From: Phascolarctos cinereus | Taxonomy: Eukaryota; Chordata; Mammalia; Diprotodontia; Phascolarctidae | Direction: 5' to 3' | DNA: 64,000 nucleotides | Assembly (NCBI RefSeq): GCF_002099425.1 | Contig: NW_018343982.1 | Span: 13,928,501 to 13,992,500 of the forward strand | Shown: positions 51,383 through 61,604 of the stretch, in pieces | Position numbering within the stretch: position 1 is the first letter of the stretch | Layout of the letters: each line of letters starts with the position of its first letter | The notes under the pieces: model-generated | Told to the model about the DNA's origin: nothing | What the model saw: only the letters and a program-made list of their open reading frames with translations | Databases searched by the model: none | Translations under genes and position numbers: made by a program

Positions 51383-51422
51383 CTCTGGACGCCGCATCGC
51401 TCCCGGCTTCCTTCTCCGACAT
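51383..51422 (-). CDS. First coding exon of an unidentified host gene
   Basis: Minus-strand ATG at 51422-51420 has A at -3 (GCAACCATG). It opens 13 codons, MSEKEAGSDAASR, plus one extra base, and is followed directly by GTGAGC: the junction AGAG|GTGAGC matches the consensus donor (intron starts at 51382, phase 1). The peptide is hydrophilic and acidic/serine-rich, with no signal sequence, so the product is probably cytosolic, nuclear or a membrane protein without a cleaved leader. I do not recognise the protein and could not find exon 2 in the 51 kb to the left, which suggests a very long first intron, as in many neural or developmental genes. It could instead be an alternative first exon. 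Confidence 0.6.
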
Positions 51423-51475
51423 GGTTGCGTCTGGCCTGCACAGCCCAGAATGAAAAGCTTCCAAATCAGCCCCGG
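51423..51475 (-). other. Inferred 5' untranslated region and start-site zone
   Basis: Between the ATG and the CCAAT box lie about 105 bases. Transcription usually begins 50-100 bases downstream of a CCAAT box, so start sites probably fall around 51430-51475. There is no TATA box in this interval, as expected for a CpG-island promoter. Confidence 0.4.
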
Positions 51476-51528
51476 CGTTTGTCCGCGGCTTCGCTCTTCT
51501 GTTCGCAGCTCACTCCGGAGTCTGAGCC

Positions 51529-51533
51529 ATTGG
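51529..51533 (-). promoter_or_regulatory. CCAAT box (NF-Y-type)
   Basis: Minus-strand CTACCCAATGGCTCAG contains CCAAT at 51533-51529, about 107 bases upstream of the inferred ATG, the usual distance for an NF-Y site. The adjacent TGACGC (51551-51556, plus-strand reading) is a CRE half-site. Confidence 0.6.
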
Positions 51534-51563
51534 GTAGCGCGAGGCTCCTCTGACGCGGAGGCG

Positions 51564-51650
51564 GCGGCTCCTCCTCCACGCCTCCTTCCTCCTCCTCCTT
51601 CTTCCTCCCCCTCCCCCTTCCCCCGCCTCCTCCCGCTCTTGATACTGAAG
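51564..51650. repeat. GC-rich polypyrimidine tract in the promoter
   Basis: CTCCTCCTC/CCTTCTTCCTCC-type run on the plus strand (GGA-rich on the gene strand), upstream of the CCAAT box. Such tracts are common in TATA-less promoters. Confidence 0.8.
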
Positions 51651-51764
51651 CCTCTGCGTCGGTCCAGAGGAGCACCCCCAGAAAGTCTTCGCTCTTTCTC
51701 GTCCCACCTCCACTGCAACGCCTCGCTCCCTGCTTCCCTCCTCCCCGTGCGCCGAGCCAGAGGG

Positions 51765-53195
51765 AAGTTTCAGTGTCTGACCCTTGAGCTTTAAATCCTC
51801 CTCTCCCTCCTCTCCTCCTCCCTTCTCCCCCTTGCTCTCCTCTTCTCTGCAGGGTCCCTCCCTTTCAAGATTTTTTTTCTCTACTCACCCCTACCTTCCC
51901 ACCCCGCGCTCGGTCCTTGACCAGGAGAACGTCTGGGATCTGTCTCTGACTCAGGATCCCACCCAAGGCATAGAGTTCATAACTGGGTGGAAAACAACCT
52001 GGATTTTATAATTACTGTAGCTTTCTGTTGTCAGAACCTGAAACTCTCAAAGATAGCTACGCGCTCCACATTCTGGTTCTGGTTAGGAAACCCTGACACT
52101 TGCTGTATTTAACCCCAGCTGTCGTCTCAAGTTCACTTTCCTCTCAAGCAGTCCCAATTACGTTTTTCCCTCACTTTGGGAACCACAGCATTGTCAAATG
52201 CCAGAAGGCCTTGGCGTTTTAAACTAAACGACACCCAAAGAGTAGATGTCAAATGCAAACCTATGACTTTTGTCTCCGAAGCTTCATAGACGTTTCGGGG
52301 AAAGAGAAACATTATATAAAGAGAAGACAGACGTGTAGGAGATAAAAATGCAAAGAAGAAATGAACATTTAGGCTGCAGGTCAAGGGTGGGAGAGATTTC
52401 TAAGGAGCCTTCTGACTCTAGATTCTAGAATTCTGTAGAATGAAAACGTCCTTTTCTGAGACCATGGGATTATGCAGCTACCTAGAGCCATCCACTAGTC
52501 GTCCAGAAATAGAAGCTCTTCCCTGAATGTCAAGGCAGTGTCTGCAGTACTCAATCTGGTGCTAAACTCCCTGAATATAGCTTCGACTGTAGGTGTTGTG
52601 AATAATCCAGAATAAAAAAACTCCATAGCAACTGTTTGCCCCAGTGTTCTTGGATGCCGCATGCTACTTTCCATATGTGGGTTCAGATTCGGTCCCTCTT
52701 AAAGCTCCAAGAATAATGATGATAATATTAGTATTGCTAGGCCTCCAAAATGAATTCATTAATCTACATGAACCACTCCCTCCATCCAGCTTCTTTACAA
52801 ACAGAGCTGTTGCCCCTGTTCTGTACAGATGGACCAGTAACTTTATTAGTTCCTGACTTTTTCCTGTAACCATCAACCTCCCCGAGGTATGGTCAAAACA
52901 GGTGTTTTCTCAGGGTCCTGTTATTCAATTTTGAACTTGCGGGATCCTAGGAATACTCCCTGGGCAAGTAAGGCCACCTGAGAGAAGTGAGAGAGATCTT
53001 TAGCAAGAACCCAGTTTTTTCTCTTTGAATTAATGTCTGAAGGTGACTAGAAGGAATGATTTCCCTGGGATATATATTCCCCAGGCTGGAGAGATAAAGA
53101 TTGAATTGCATAGGTCTTTATGCAGCTTTAATATGGAAAGAGTAGGTGGATAGCTTTCCTGACTTTCTCTTTCTAACTATGAATCTACTTCATGT
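51765..53195. other. Upstream flank of the promoter, low repeat
   Basis: C/T-rich to 51905, then ordinary sequence with no clear SINE or LINE for more than 1.2 kb. TAATGATGATAATATTAGTA occurs near 52712. Possible upstream regulatory DNA, not demonstrated. Confidence 0.4.
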
Positions 53196-53199
53196 GATC

Positions 53200-53420
53200 A
53201 AGTATTCCTGGATTTGATCTCAGAAGAACTGCATTCAAATCTTGCATCTCAGTTAGTTGCAGGGCTTCAGACAAATTGTTTTACTTCTCTGGGCCTTGGT
53301 TCCTCCTGTTAAAAGAGAAAAATGAATTTCACCATGTAGGACTCAAAATCTCTGATCCATGTTTTGTGGGCAAGTCAATGTCCTCCTTTACATGTAAAAT
53401 GGGACCCGTTGCACCTGATA
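53200..53420 (+). repeat. Degraded MIR-type SINE
   Basis: CATTCAAATCTTGCATCTCA, TTGTTTTACTTCTCTGGGCC and ACATGTAAAATGGGACC. Confidence 0.5.
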
Positions 53421-53424
53421 GCTT

Positions 53425-53755
53425 TCAGCATCTCTCACAGGAGAAAGTCAGTGACATCTATTGATCACTGCTACCTACAGAGCAATGTTAACAAAAATCA
53501 TTCACTATTGCTGGAACACCCAGGGTCCTCAGGGTCAAGAACTAGAGAAGTGTTGGACCAGAAAGGAACACAGTTGTGAGAATATTATTGAATATTTGAA
53601 TGTGATTTGAGGATGAGAAAAGGTACAGCAAATGCTGGAGACAGAGCCCTAAAGGGGGAGGGAGATTGGAGTAGAGGAAAAAGAAAGAAACCACTTCACT
53701 AATACTCTGTTTTCCCTTTGAAGAGAAAATCTGAGTTTGAAAACATCATTAGATT
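53425..53755. other. No assigned feature
   Basis: About 330 bases without a recognised repeat or exon. Confidence 0.4.
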
Positions 53756-53784
53756 TTTAGTTCGAGAACCTGGATTCAAATGCT

Positions 53785-54030
53785 GATGCCATGGCAGCTA
53801 GGTGCATAGTCAGTGGTGGTGGACTTGAAGGCAGGAAGACCTAATTTCAAATCCCACCTCAGATACATAAATATGTGACCCTGGGCAAGTCACTTAACTT
53901 CTCTCCACCTCAGTTTCCTTATTTGTAAAATGAGAACCTACCCTGCAAGATTGTTGTGAGGATCAAATGAGATAACCCATGTAGACTTTTTTTTGGTTTA
54001 CATATCTTAAAGCACTAGATGATGATGATA
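53785..54030 (+). repeat. MIR SINE, near full length
   Basis: ATGGCAGCTAGGTGCATAGT head, TATGTGACCCTGGGCAAGTC core, GCAAGATTGTTGTGAGGATC and TTAAAGCACTAGATGATGAT. It shares the MAR1 head but lacks the BovB-like tail. Confidence 0.85.
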
Positions 54031-54054
54031 ATGCTTCTTACTGGTATTTCTGAG

Positions 54055-54230
54055 AAAAAGAATCCTTAGAGATTATCTGGCTCAACCCTCTCATTTTCCA
54101 GAGGAGGAAGATGAGGCCCAGAGAATTTAAATGACTTGCCCAAGGTGACACAACTCTTAAGTGTCGGAGCTAAGGGACTCAAACCCGTATTTTCTCATTC
54201 CAAATCCAGTACTCTTTCTGTTTTACCTTG
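54055..54230 (-). repeat. MIR3 SINE
   Basis: AATCCTTAGAGATTATCTGG, GAAGATGAGGCCCAGAGAAT, TTGCCCAAGGTGACACAACT, CCAGTACTCTTTCTGTTTTA. Confidence 0.8.
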
Positions 54231-54314
54231 GTTAAGTCATTTAATTTTACTGAGCCTTACTTCGTTCCCCATCTGCAGAATCTGAGATATGACAGACAAG
54301 AGCATCTTCACATC

Positions 54315-54375
54315 ATTATCAAATATTTATTGAATGCCTACTTTTCACAGAGCCCTCACTGCACTGGGCAGTGAG
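54315..54375 (-). repeat. L2 3'-end fragment (reversed)
   Basis: ATCAAATATTTATTGAATGC and CACTGCACTGGGCAGTGAGG. Confidence 0.65.
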
Positions 54376-54379
54376 GCCT

Positions 54380-54865
54380 AGATGATTTCTAGGGTCCTTT
54401 TCAGCCCTAAAATTCCAAGATTTTACCCCATAACCAAGGTACATCCCTTTCTGCCTGGCAAAGCCACTTTATATTTGGCAGCCTCTAAATGTGGCTGGGG
54501 TGGGCAGGGCTTGACTCTCAAAGACAGCACATGCAAACATAAAGAAAGTCTGTTTGACAGCTGCCTAAAAGATGTCCAGCTGGAAATAGTGCTACCCTTC
54601 TCCAGCTTGACTCCAAAATGCCAGCCACAGGGTTCCATCCTCACCACGTGCCTACAACTCCCATTAATGTCAAGAGAAGTATGAGTGAATGGAGGTTAGG
54701 AGGTGAGAGATGGGAGTGCAGTGGATGACCTTTGGTCCTCAGGAGAGTAAGAAAATGACAGCTTCATTTACAGGACAACAGGAAAAGCAATGCCTATTCT
54801 GTTTTTGATTTGCAATATGTAGCATCCATGAATGTTCTCATACATCAAAGATTATAAGTCAACCT
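54380..54865. other. No assigned feature
   Basis: Frames of 100 (plus) and 74 (minus) codons overlap here, without domain or splice support. No repeat recognised. Confidence 0.4.
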
Positions 54866-54867
54866 TT

Positions 54868-54950
54868 TATTTTCTCTCTGCATGCTCAGCACCTACCACA
54901 ATGCTTTCTATATAGCAGATAGTTAATAACTGAATTGAATCTCATAAGAT
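54868..54950 (+). repeat. L2 3' terminus fragment
   Basis: CTCAGCACCTACCACAATGC, TAGCAGATAGTTAATAACTG, AATTGAATC. Confidence 0.7.
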
Positions 54951-55049
54951 TTTTTTAAAGCTTCTCTTAAATTGGAGTTGACAATGTAGTGGGCATAGGA
55001 GGAGATGACTCTGCCTCACTCTCACTTTTAGACAGTTCCATCCAGGAAG

Positions 55050-55265
55050 CGGTTATGGAAACAAAGTACTGGAGTAGGGGAGAAAAGACCTGGATTCTAT
55101 TCTCATGTGACCTTAGGCATCTTTCTGGGCTTTGGTTTTCACCTTAGAAGGAAGATTATGATACCTGCCCTGCCTATCACAAGGTTATTGTGAAGGTCAA
55201 ATGAGATAACCCATATGAAACTACAAAGTGCTATGCAGATATACAGCATCCTTATTATGGCCAAT
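55050..55265 (+). repeat. MIR SINE
   Basis: GGAAACAAAGTACTGGAGTA head, ATGTGACCTTAGGCATCTTT, ATTGTGAAGGTCAAATGAGA, CTACAAAGTGCTATGCAGAT. Confidence 0.75.
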
Positions 55266-55619
55266 AGAGCTTTTTCTGGCCAGCTGCTGAGTCACATGTA
55301 AAGCAACAGGAATCTCAATAGTACCATAGTTATCCTACTGTTGAGGGTCCCTCTACTGCAGAATTAAGTGTAGATCAAATGCTGAATTTCAAAAGAGGAA
55401 ATTTTAGGCTGACTGATATATCAAAGTGATTTATACTCTGAGATATACAGTATTTGGAGTTCTGCATATGAACTAAGAAGTAATATGGTGAGTGATCCAT
55501 TTGTAAGAGACCTAAGAAAATGTGTTTTATTTTTAACAAAATAAGATTGATTTAGCAGGAATGAGATATGAACACAACATACACACACAGCACCTTCAGG
55601 GGAAAAAACACAATAGTTC

Positions 55620-55765
55620 ATATTTATATGAAAGTTTAAAGCTGAGAAAACATTCTTTTAACTACATCTGGGTAAGGTAGGTAGTGTTCTTATTCCCATT
55701 TTTCGCCTACAGAAACTGACTACATGCCCGTAAATGGCTTGCTAATTACAGATCAAAATTCTAAA
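55620..55765 (-). repeat. MIR-type SINE, degraded
   Basis: AAGTTTAAAGCTGAGAAAAC, CTTATTCCCATTTTTCGCCT and AATGGCTTGCTAATTACAGA resemble a reversed MIR. Confidence 0.45.
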
Positions 55766-55789
55766 AATAAAAAGAGCAGCTGATAAATT

Positions 55790-56988
55790 TTTGACTTGTC
55801 TTAATGATTGTTTCATTATTCAAAAGCTAGAGCAAGCCATGAGGAGAATAATTATTCTGAACCTGACGTTGACCACAGTGAAGGAACTGGTTGCCAAAGT
55901 AAAAATAGAAGGATTCTTAGGAGGAGGTGACCACAGAATCTTATAGTTCATGATAAAGAAGGGAAGGCTATGCATAATCTGACATATATACTGGATCTGG
56001 AGATGACAAATTTCAACGAGTTCAGGGAAAGAACAGGTAGAATGCCATGGTCTGAAATTCTTCATGGGAAGTCAATTCCAAAAGATTGGATGCTCTGAAG
56101 AATAAAATTCCTGTGGCATAAACAGAAATTGCTATAATAAGCAATAAAGAGGGGAAGCTTCCTAAAGACACCTATGTAGGTACAATGGGCACTCATCAAC
56201 CCACTTGGATTTTAAAAGGCTACATATAGAAGGTAGAAGCAAAAGGGAAAAAAATGGCCCAATATTAGAATGTAAGAGATGCTGAAGTCCAGAATTAACT
56301 TAGGTTGGCAAAAAATACTAAGGACCACAAAAAGGATTTTTAAAAATTATATTAAGTACAAGAGAAAGATCAAATAAGGCACAAGATTGCTGTTTAAGAG
56401 GAATAAATTGCAGACAGAAGACAGAACTATTCATTGCTTGTTTGCTCCCGTTATTGATACCACAGAAAATGGTTTTGAGAATGAAAACTATAGAACAAAA
56501 TTGGTAAATGATTGAGTCCATTATAAGTTAAGAGATGATAAGAATGCACCTACTTGCCCTCAAGAGGGCTTCAATAGACCTGGATGAACTACATATCAGA
56601 ATACTAAGAAAACTTATTGACATGATTGCTAAGTAATTGTCAATTATCTTCGAAAAAGCACAGAGAACAGGAAATTTGCCACAGGACTGGAAATGAGGAC
56701 ATAATGCCCTGATGTTCAAAAGGGGAAAGGAGGAAAAGTAGATTATGAAAACTATGAACTTGTGAGTAAGCTTGACTTTAATTAATAACACAACTTTAGA
56801 GCACACTGTTAAGGAATGACTAGTGAGAACCTTAAAAAAGGGAGTGAGGAGCAAAGATTACTAAGAGCTAGCAGGGATTCAATCACAAGACATACCAAAC
56901 GAATCTTGTCACTTTTTTTTTAAAGTTACTAAACATTTAGATTAGGGAATGCCATAGATAAATATAACAAGACATTTGATAACTTTTA
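55790..56988 (+). repeat. L3/CR1-like LINE, ORF2 part of a long relic
   Basis: AGGAGGTGACCACAGAATCT, AACAGGTAGAATGCCATGGT and AAATGGCCCAATATTAGAAT are followed by the reverse-transcriptase segment GGAAATTTGCCACAGGACTG (reads GNLPQDWK), then TTCAAAAGGGGAAAGGAGGA (F-K-R-G-K). Matches the CR1/L3 order. Many stops and indels. It is split by MAR1 at 56989. Confidence 0.8.
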
Positions 56989-57232
56989 TGGTTGTTGTTC
57001 ATTTCAATCGTGCCCAACTCTTCATGACCCTATTTGGGGTTTGCTTAGCAAGGATGCTGTAGTAGTTTTCCATTTCCTTCTCCAGCTCATTTTATAGATG
57101 AGGAAACTGAAGCAAACAGGGTTAAGTGACTTGCTCAGGGTCACACAGCTAGAAAGAGTCTGAGGCCAGATTTGAACTCAGGTCTTCCTAACTTCAGGCC
57201 AAGGGCTCTATCCACTATGTCAGCTACCTAGC
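56989..57232 (-). repeat. MAR1 SINE inside L3
   Basis: Reversed MAR1: GTTGTTGTTCATTTCAATCG, TTTGGGGTTTGCTTAGCAAG, GCTCAGGGTCACACAGCTAG, CTATCCACTATGTCAGCTAC. L3 similarity continues on both sides. Confidence 0.9.
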
Positions 57233-57960
57233 CAAGACAGAGATATAGACTAGATGACAAGACAGTTAGATGGATGTGATGCCTGGTTGGATGACTGCAC
57301 CCCAAAAATGTTGATTGATAGACTGAGTCAAACCTAGGAGACTTCTAGTGGAGCACTCCTGGAATCTGTTCTTTGTCTTATGTTGTTTAATATTATTACT
57401 GCCTTGAGTGAAGGCATAGATTAGATGTTTATCAAATATTTTGATGAAATAAAGCTCAAATTGATAGCTAACTCAGTAGACAATAAGATTGAGCTCCCAA
57501 AATATCTTGAAAGACTAAACAATGCATGAATCAGTAACATTAAATTTTACAGGAATAATTGCAAAATCCTGTACTTGGGTTACAAATCAACTATCCAAGT
57601 GCAGGATGGAAGAGTGGACCCAAACAATGGTATATGTAGAAAAGGCCTCAAGGTTTTAGTAGATTAGGAGCTTAATGAGAGTCAACATTATGGCCCCAAA
57701 GGTAACACTATTTTCAGTTGCACTGATAAAAATACAATGTATAAAATGAGAGAGCTGACAGTCTCATTGTTGCATTCTGTCTCAGACCAAATCTGTAATA
57801 TTGTGTTTAATTATGAGGACCACATTTTAGAGAGGATGAGGGAGGTAGTATACCAGGGGAAGATGACCAGAAGAATGAAAGGACCAGCCCCATGATATTT
57901 AAGTGTAAAGAGCAAAGGAAAGATCTGGTCCCCTTGCACCAGCAGAGTTACTATAATCAC
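57233..57960 (+). repeat. L3/CR1-like LINE, central part
   Basis: TCTAGTGGAGCACTCCTGGA, GAGTGAAGGCATAGATTAGA, TGTTTATCAAATATTTTGAT, AAATCCTGTACTTGGGTTAC, AGTCTCATTGTTGCATTCTG follow the L3 consensus order (compare 44450-44900). Confidence 0.8.
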
Positions 57961-57964
57961 AGAT

Positions 57965-58430
57965 GATAAAGATAGTTGGACTGTTGAGGGAACTTAAAAG
58001 TTACAGTTAGTTGAAGAGAGAGGTGGCAGTCCAAGAAGAATCCAACTCCTTATTCCTCTTGGGGTTGGAGTTGGGAGAAAGGAATTTTTTTCCTCTTCCC
58101 TGTCCCCATCTATGTGGGCATCTAGCAGCACAGCTGCTTGCTCAGAGGAACTTCAGCCATTGTAGAATTTGTTAATTTGAGAAAGAATATAGCACAGTTG
58201 AAGGATAAGAAAAACACATTCCAGATAGTCATGGAAATGAGGCAGTCACTTGAAGGCAGAAGAAACTTCAAGGACATGACTCCTGGAATCATGTAAGAAA
58301 GTTGGCTATGTACTCATGAGACAGCTAACTCTGGCAATAAAGAATTTGGCTGCAGAGAGGATGGCATCAGGAGTGGAAGGACTTTAAGGCTTCGTATTAC
58401 TGAAGGAGTGAAAAGCCACCTAGGCAGTAG
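57965..58430. other. Unassigned segment between L3 pieces
   Basis: Interrupts the L3 relic. It shows no clear repeat identity itself and contains no gene. Confidence 0.4.
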
Positions 58431-58431
58431 G

Positions 58432-58688
58432 CAACTAAGGGATAAAGTGGATAGAGCACTATTCTTGGAGTCAGGAAAACTTGAATTCAAATTCTTCCTC
58501 TAATACTAGCTGTATGACCTTGAGCAAGTCACTTAACCTTTGTTGCCTCAGTTTTCTCAACTATAAAATAGAGATGATAATAATAGTACCCTCCTTCCAG
58601 AGTTGTTGTGAGGATCCAATAAAACAATATGTGCACAGTATATGGTACATAGTAGGCACTTTATAAATGCTACCTATCATTATTATTG
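58432..58688 (+). repeat. MIR SINE, near full length
   Basis: AGGGATAAAGTGGATAGAGC head, ATGACCTTGAGCAAGTCACT core, GAGTTGTTGTGAGGATCCAA, GTACATAGTAGGCACTTTAT tail. Confidence 0.9.
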
Positions 58689-58689
58689 G

Positions 58690-58975
58690 CCGTGGCCACA
58701 TGTGTTCCATTAACATGTGCCCTACCTCACTATCCTTGTACTCTGTGTTTACTCTTCTGATAGGCTTTGCTTATTTATGAAAGGTTTAGAGGGGAAATGT
58801 TTTGTAGCTACTGTCTTTACTATGCTATATGAGTAAATGCCTTCAATAAGAGCTAATTGTATCTACTGGGTGATTATTAATAGGAAGCCTGCAAGAAGGG
58901 GCTCCTGAGCTATCAGGAATGAGTACCCAACATGAAAATCTGTGAGTACCTAGTTAGGGGGGTACTCCAAAGGGA
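58690..58975. other. Unassigned
   Basis: About 285 bases without recognised features between MIR and the L3 tail. Confidence 0.4.
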
Positions 58976-58979
58976 ATAC

Positions 58980-59358
58980 TACACAAATGTTGATTGAAAA
59001 AAATTGGACTGTTTATTATAGAGAAAATTTAGGGAGAGACAGGATAATTGTCTTTAAAGGATAAGTGATTAGACTACTAACATGTGACCCTAGAAGGCAA
59101 AATTAGAAGCAATGGCCAGAATGCAAAGGGGCAGAATTTGAATTCGTGTAAAGGACAACTTACGGATAATTATAGCTGTACAAAAGTAAAATGGACTGCT
59201 TCAGCAGGTGGTAAATTCCCCTTCACTGTAGTTCTTCAAGAGAAGGATGAATAAACATTGGTTAGACATACTATATAAGGGATGAGTATTCAGGTTCATC
59301 TTGGAATAGACAACCTCGATGGGCCCTTGCAATTCTAAGATTCTATGATCCTATGATT
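58980..59358 (+). repeat. L3/CR1-like LINE 3' terminus
   Basis: GACTGTTTATTATAGAGAAA, AGGATAATTGTCTTTAAAGG, GACTGCTTCAGCAGGTGGTA, CTGTAGTTCTTCAAGAGAAG, GGGCCCTTGCAATTCTAAGA and TTCTATGATCC. Probably the end of the relic that starts at 55790. Confidence 0.8.
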
Positions 59359-59359
59359 G

Positions 59360-59440
59360 TCCAAAAAGCACACAGCTGATAAGTGGACTTTGATCACTCC
59401 AAGTCCAGTGCTCTTAACACAATGCTACAGTGCCTCTTAA
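59360..59440 (-). repeat. MIR-type SINE fragment
   Basis: CACACAGCTGATAAGTGGAC and CCAGTGCTCTTAACACAATG. Confidence 0.6.
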
Positions 59441-59444
59441 AATA

Positions 59445-60235
59445 CTAAACACATCTCAAATTCCCTGATCTTTATGATCTATAGAATTATGTCACATTTT
59501 GAAAATCTCACTTCCAAATCATAATCATCAGGACTAATTTTACTTCTCCTCTTTCCCTTAATTTGTCTTCCCCTGCTGGGGGGGTGGGGTGGAATCTCCA
59601 GTAGTCCTGATCTATATCTGGCCACTGGACCCAGATGGCTCCAGAGGAGAAAATGAAGCTGGTGACTTTGCATAGCCCTCCCTCTATTAAATCCAATTAA
59701 TTTGCATTTCATGGCATCACCTTCCTCTTTGAGAGCAAAGGGCAAACAACAACAACTTCCCCAGCTGGTAGAAGTCACTTTATCCTTTAGCATTCCAAAA
59801 TACACTTTGTATATGCATCGTTTGTGTAATCTTGACATTCAGGGAGAAATAAAAATCATTCTGAGAGGGAAGTTACATCCCCAAATATTACAATTAAATT
59901 ACGCGGTCCTGAAATGTAAACTTTACAAATATCATCTGTTAATGGAGAGTTAGCCAAATGTTTTTCATCAGAATAAAACAGTTCAGTGGTTACTACCACT
60001 TCAGAGAAGTACTTGCTTAATAAATATTTGCTGAATAAATGAATGGTTAAACATCCCTGAGCAGGCTGCCCTACAAATGTCTAGATTTCTTTTTATAAAT
60101 ACTGTATGGACATTTGTTCATACGGTATTTGATGATGGACTGAATACAGTCCTGTTTGCCCTACCTGAAGAATGATACAACCAAAGCAGACACAGTTCAG
60201 AAAGCAAAAACTCAAAATGATCTAAAGAACTGGAA
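59445..60235. other. No assigned feature; L2 tail near 60010
   Basis: CTTGCTTAATAAATATTTGC and TGAATAAATGAATGG near 60012-60045 are an L2-like end. The remainder, with frames of 119 (minus) and 83 (plus) codons overlapping, has no domain or splice support. Confidence 0.4.
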
Positions 60236-60239
60236 TGCT

Positions 60240-60310
60240 TCTTGAATCTCAGTTTCCTCATCTCTAAAATGAGGATCACAATATTTAAACTACCTGCCTT
60301 CCTGGAATTT
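60240..60310 (+). repeat. MIR core fragment
   Basis: GAATCTCAGTTTCCTCATCT and AAAATGAGGATCACAATATT. Confidence 0.65.
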
Positions 60311-60459
60311 TTTATGTCTGTAACATTCATTTTTATTTATGATGGTGACTCATCTTTGAAGTATAAAACCATTGTCTCTTTTCCTTTCCTCTTTCTCTGC
60401 TGAAACCAATGTAATGTTGCTTTAAGGCAGTAACTTTTTTAGGAGCCACAAGAAATCCA

Positions 60460-60660
60460 GCATCATAGGATTTAAGGCTGGGTAGTCCCTTACAGTCTAT
60501 CTAGTCCCTCCCCACCACCATTTTCATTTTACAGATGAGGAAACTGAGACCCAGAAAGGTGAGGGGATCCCCCAACAGTCACAGAAGTAGTGAGTGGCAG
60601 AGTCGAGATTTGAACCATACCTTTCAACTCAAAATCTAATGACCGTTCTGTCTCCTGAGT
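60460..60660 (-). repeat. MIR3 SINE
   Basis: CATCATAGGATTTAAGGCTG, GTCTATCTAGTCCCTCCCCA, CAGATGAGGAAACTGAGACC, AGTCGAGATTTGAACCATAC. Confidence 0.8.
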
Positions 60661-60664
60661 CTGA

Positions 60665-61135
60665 ACTAGACTTCTGTGTTGTGGAATCTGACCCCACGTG
60701 AACTTCTGTTTATCCATCTTGCAGTCAAGGCATACTAGGCAGCCCCTGGTACCTTCCTTTTGGCTTTTAAAGCTCCTGACCTGAGTCAGGCCCATTACAT
60801 AAGTCAAACAATCTAACAGTTTGTGAGAGAAGAATAGTGACCCACCTGGGGAGGACATTAATTCCAGCTGCATTTCAAAATTGGGCAATATTTATACTCA
60901 TGTTCAAGTACTCCATGGTTCCCTCTTCTATGGACATACCATGGATATTATTAATATGATTAATCTGGGCTCAGAAAAAGGCCAGTGCAAGATTTAGGGC
61001 TTTTAAAATGTGCACAAAGATTGATTCTAAGCTGTCCAGAAGAAAAATGTGCTTTCTCGATGTTATTGAGCCAAGGTCAGAATAAGAAATTCTTATATTC
61101 AGAAGGTGTTTGATTCAAAAGGGCCCTTAGCAATC
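60665..61135. other. No assigned feature
   Basis: About 470 bases without a recognised repeat or exon. Confidence 0.4.
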
Positions 61136-61138
61136 CTC

Positions 61139-61345
61139 CAAGAGTTCTTAAATTTTGATAGTTTGAAAAAGCCTATGGATGCCCCACAAGCATGCTTTTA
61201 AAAACATAAAATAAAATGCTTAAGATACCAATCATTTTGAAGTGAACATACAATTTGTTTTTCCCATCCAAGTTCACAAACCCTCTGAAATCTCTCCACA
61301 GACCCTTTAGGATATTGTGGACCCCTGATTAAGAGCCCCTGATAT
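61139..61345. mobile_element. hAT-type MITE (MER58-like)
   Basis: Starts near AGAGTTCTTAAATTTTGATA and ends GGACCCCTGATTAAGAGCCC; inside are ACATAAAATAAAATGCTTAA and AGTTCACAAACCCTCTGAAA. Same family as 22878 and 34555. Confidence 0.75.
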
Positions 61346-61348
61346 ACC

Positions 61349-61604
61349 CTTGTTCAGTTGTTTTTCAGTTGGTTCTGACCCTTCATGACCCCCCTTTGGA
61401 GTTTTCTTGGTAAAGATGCTGGAGTGGTTTGCCATTTTCTTTTCCCACTCATTTAACAGATGAGGAACTGAGGCAAGCAGGGTTAAGTGACTCATCCAGA
61501 GACACACAGCTATTAAGTTTCTGAGTCTAGATTTGAACTCAGCAAGATCAGTCTTTGTGACTCCAGGTCCAGCACTCTATGCACTATGTCACCACCTAGC
61601 TTCC
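61349..61604 (-). repeat. MAR1 SINE
   Basis: Reversed MAR1: TTGTTCAGTTGTTTTTCAGT, TTCTTGGTAAAGATGCTGGA, GAGGCAAGCAGGGTTAAGTG, AGCACTCTATGCACTATGTC. It lies only a few bases from a hAT MITE, as MAR1 does at 22638. Confidence 0.9.

Larger units (their letters stand above)
50570..51760. promoter_or_regulatory. CpG island / promoter region
   Basis: CpG dinucleotides, very rare elsewhere in the window, are frequent here, together with G+C-rich and Sp1/MAZ-like runs (CCTCCCCCTCCCCC near 51606). A palindromic E-box, CACGTGAC, lies at 50838-50845. The densest part (51240-51740) surrounds a minus-strand first exon. The left part (50570-51020) could hold an alternative promoter or the 5' part of intron 1. 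Unmethylated islands of this kind mark mammalian promoters. Confidence 0.85.

Noticed and set aside
51233-51718. 161-codon minus-strand frame across the proposed first exon
   Set aside because: It uses a different frame from MSEKEAGSDAASR, reads through a consensus splice donor and the CCAAT box, and is mostly Arg/Gly/Glu low complexity from the GGA-rich tract.
51450-51794. 114-codon plus-strand frame
   Set aside because: Pro/Ser-rich translation of the promoter pyrimidine tract; mirror image of the minus-strand frames, no domain.
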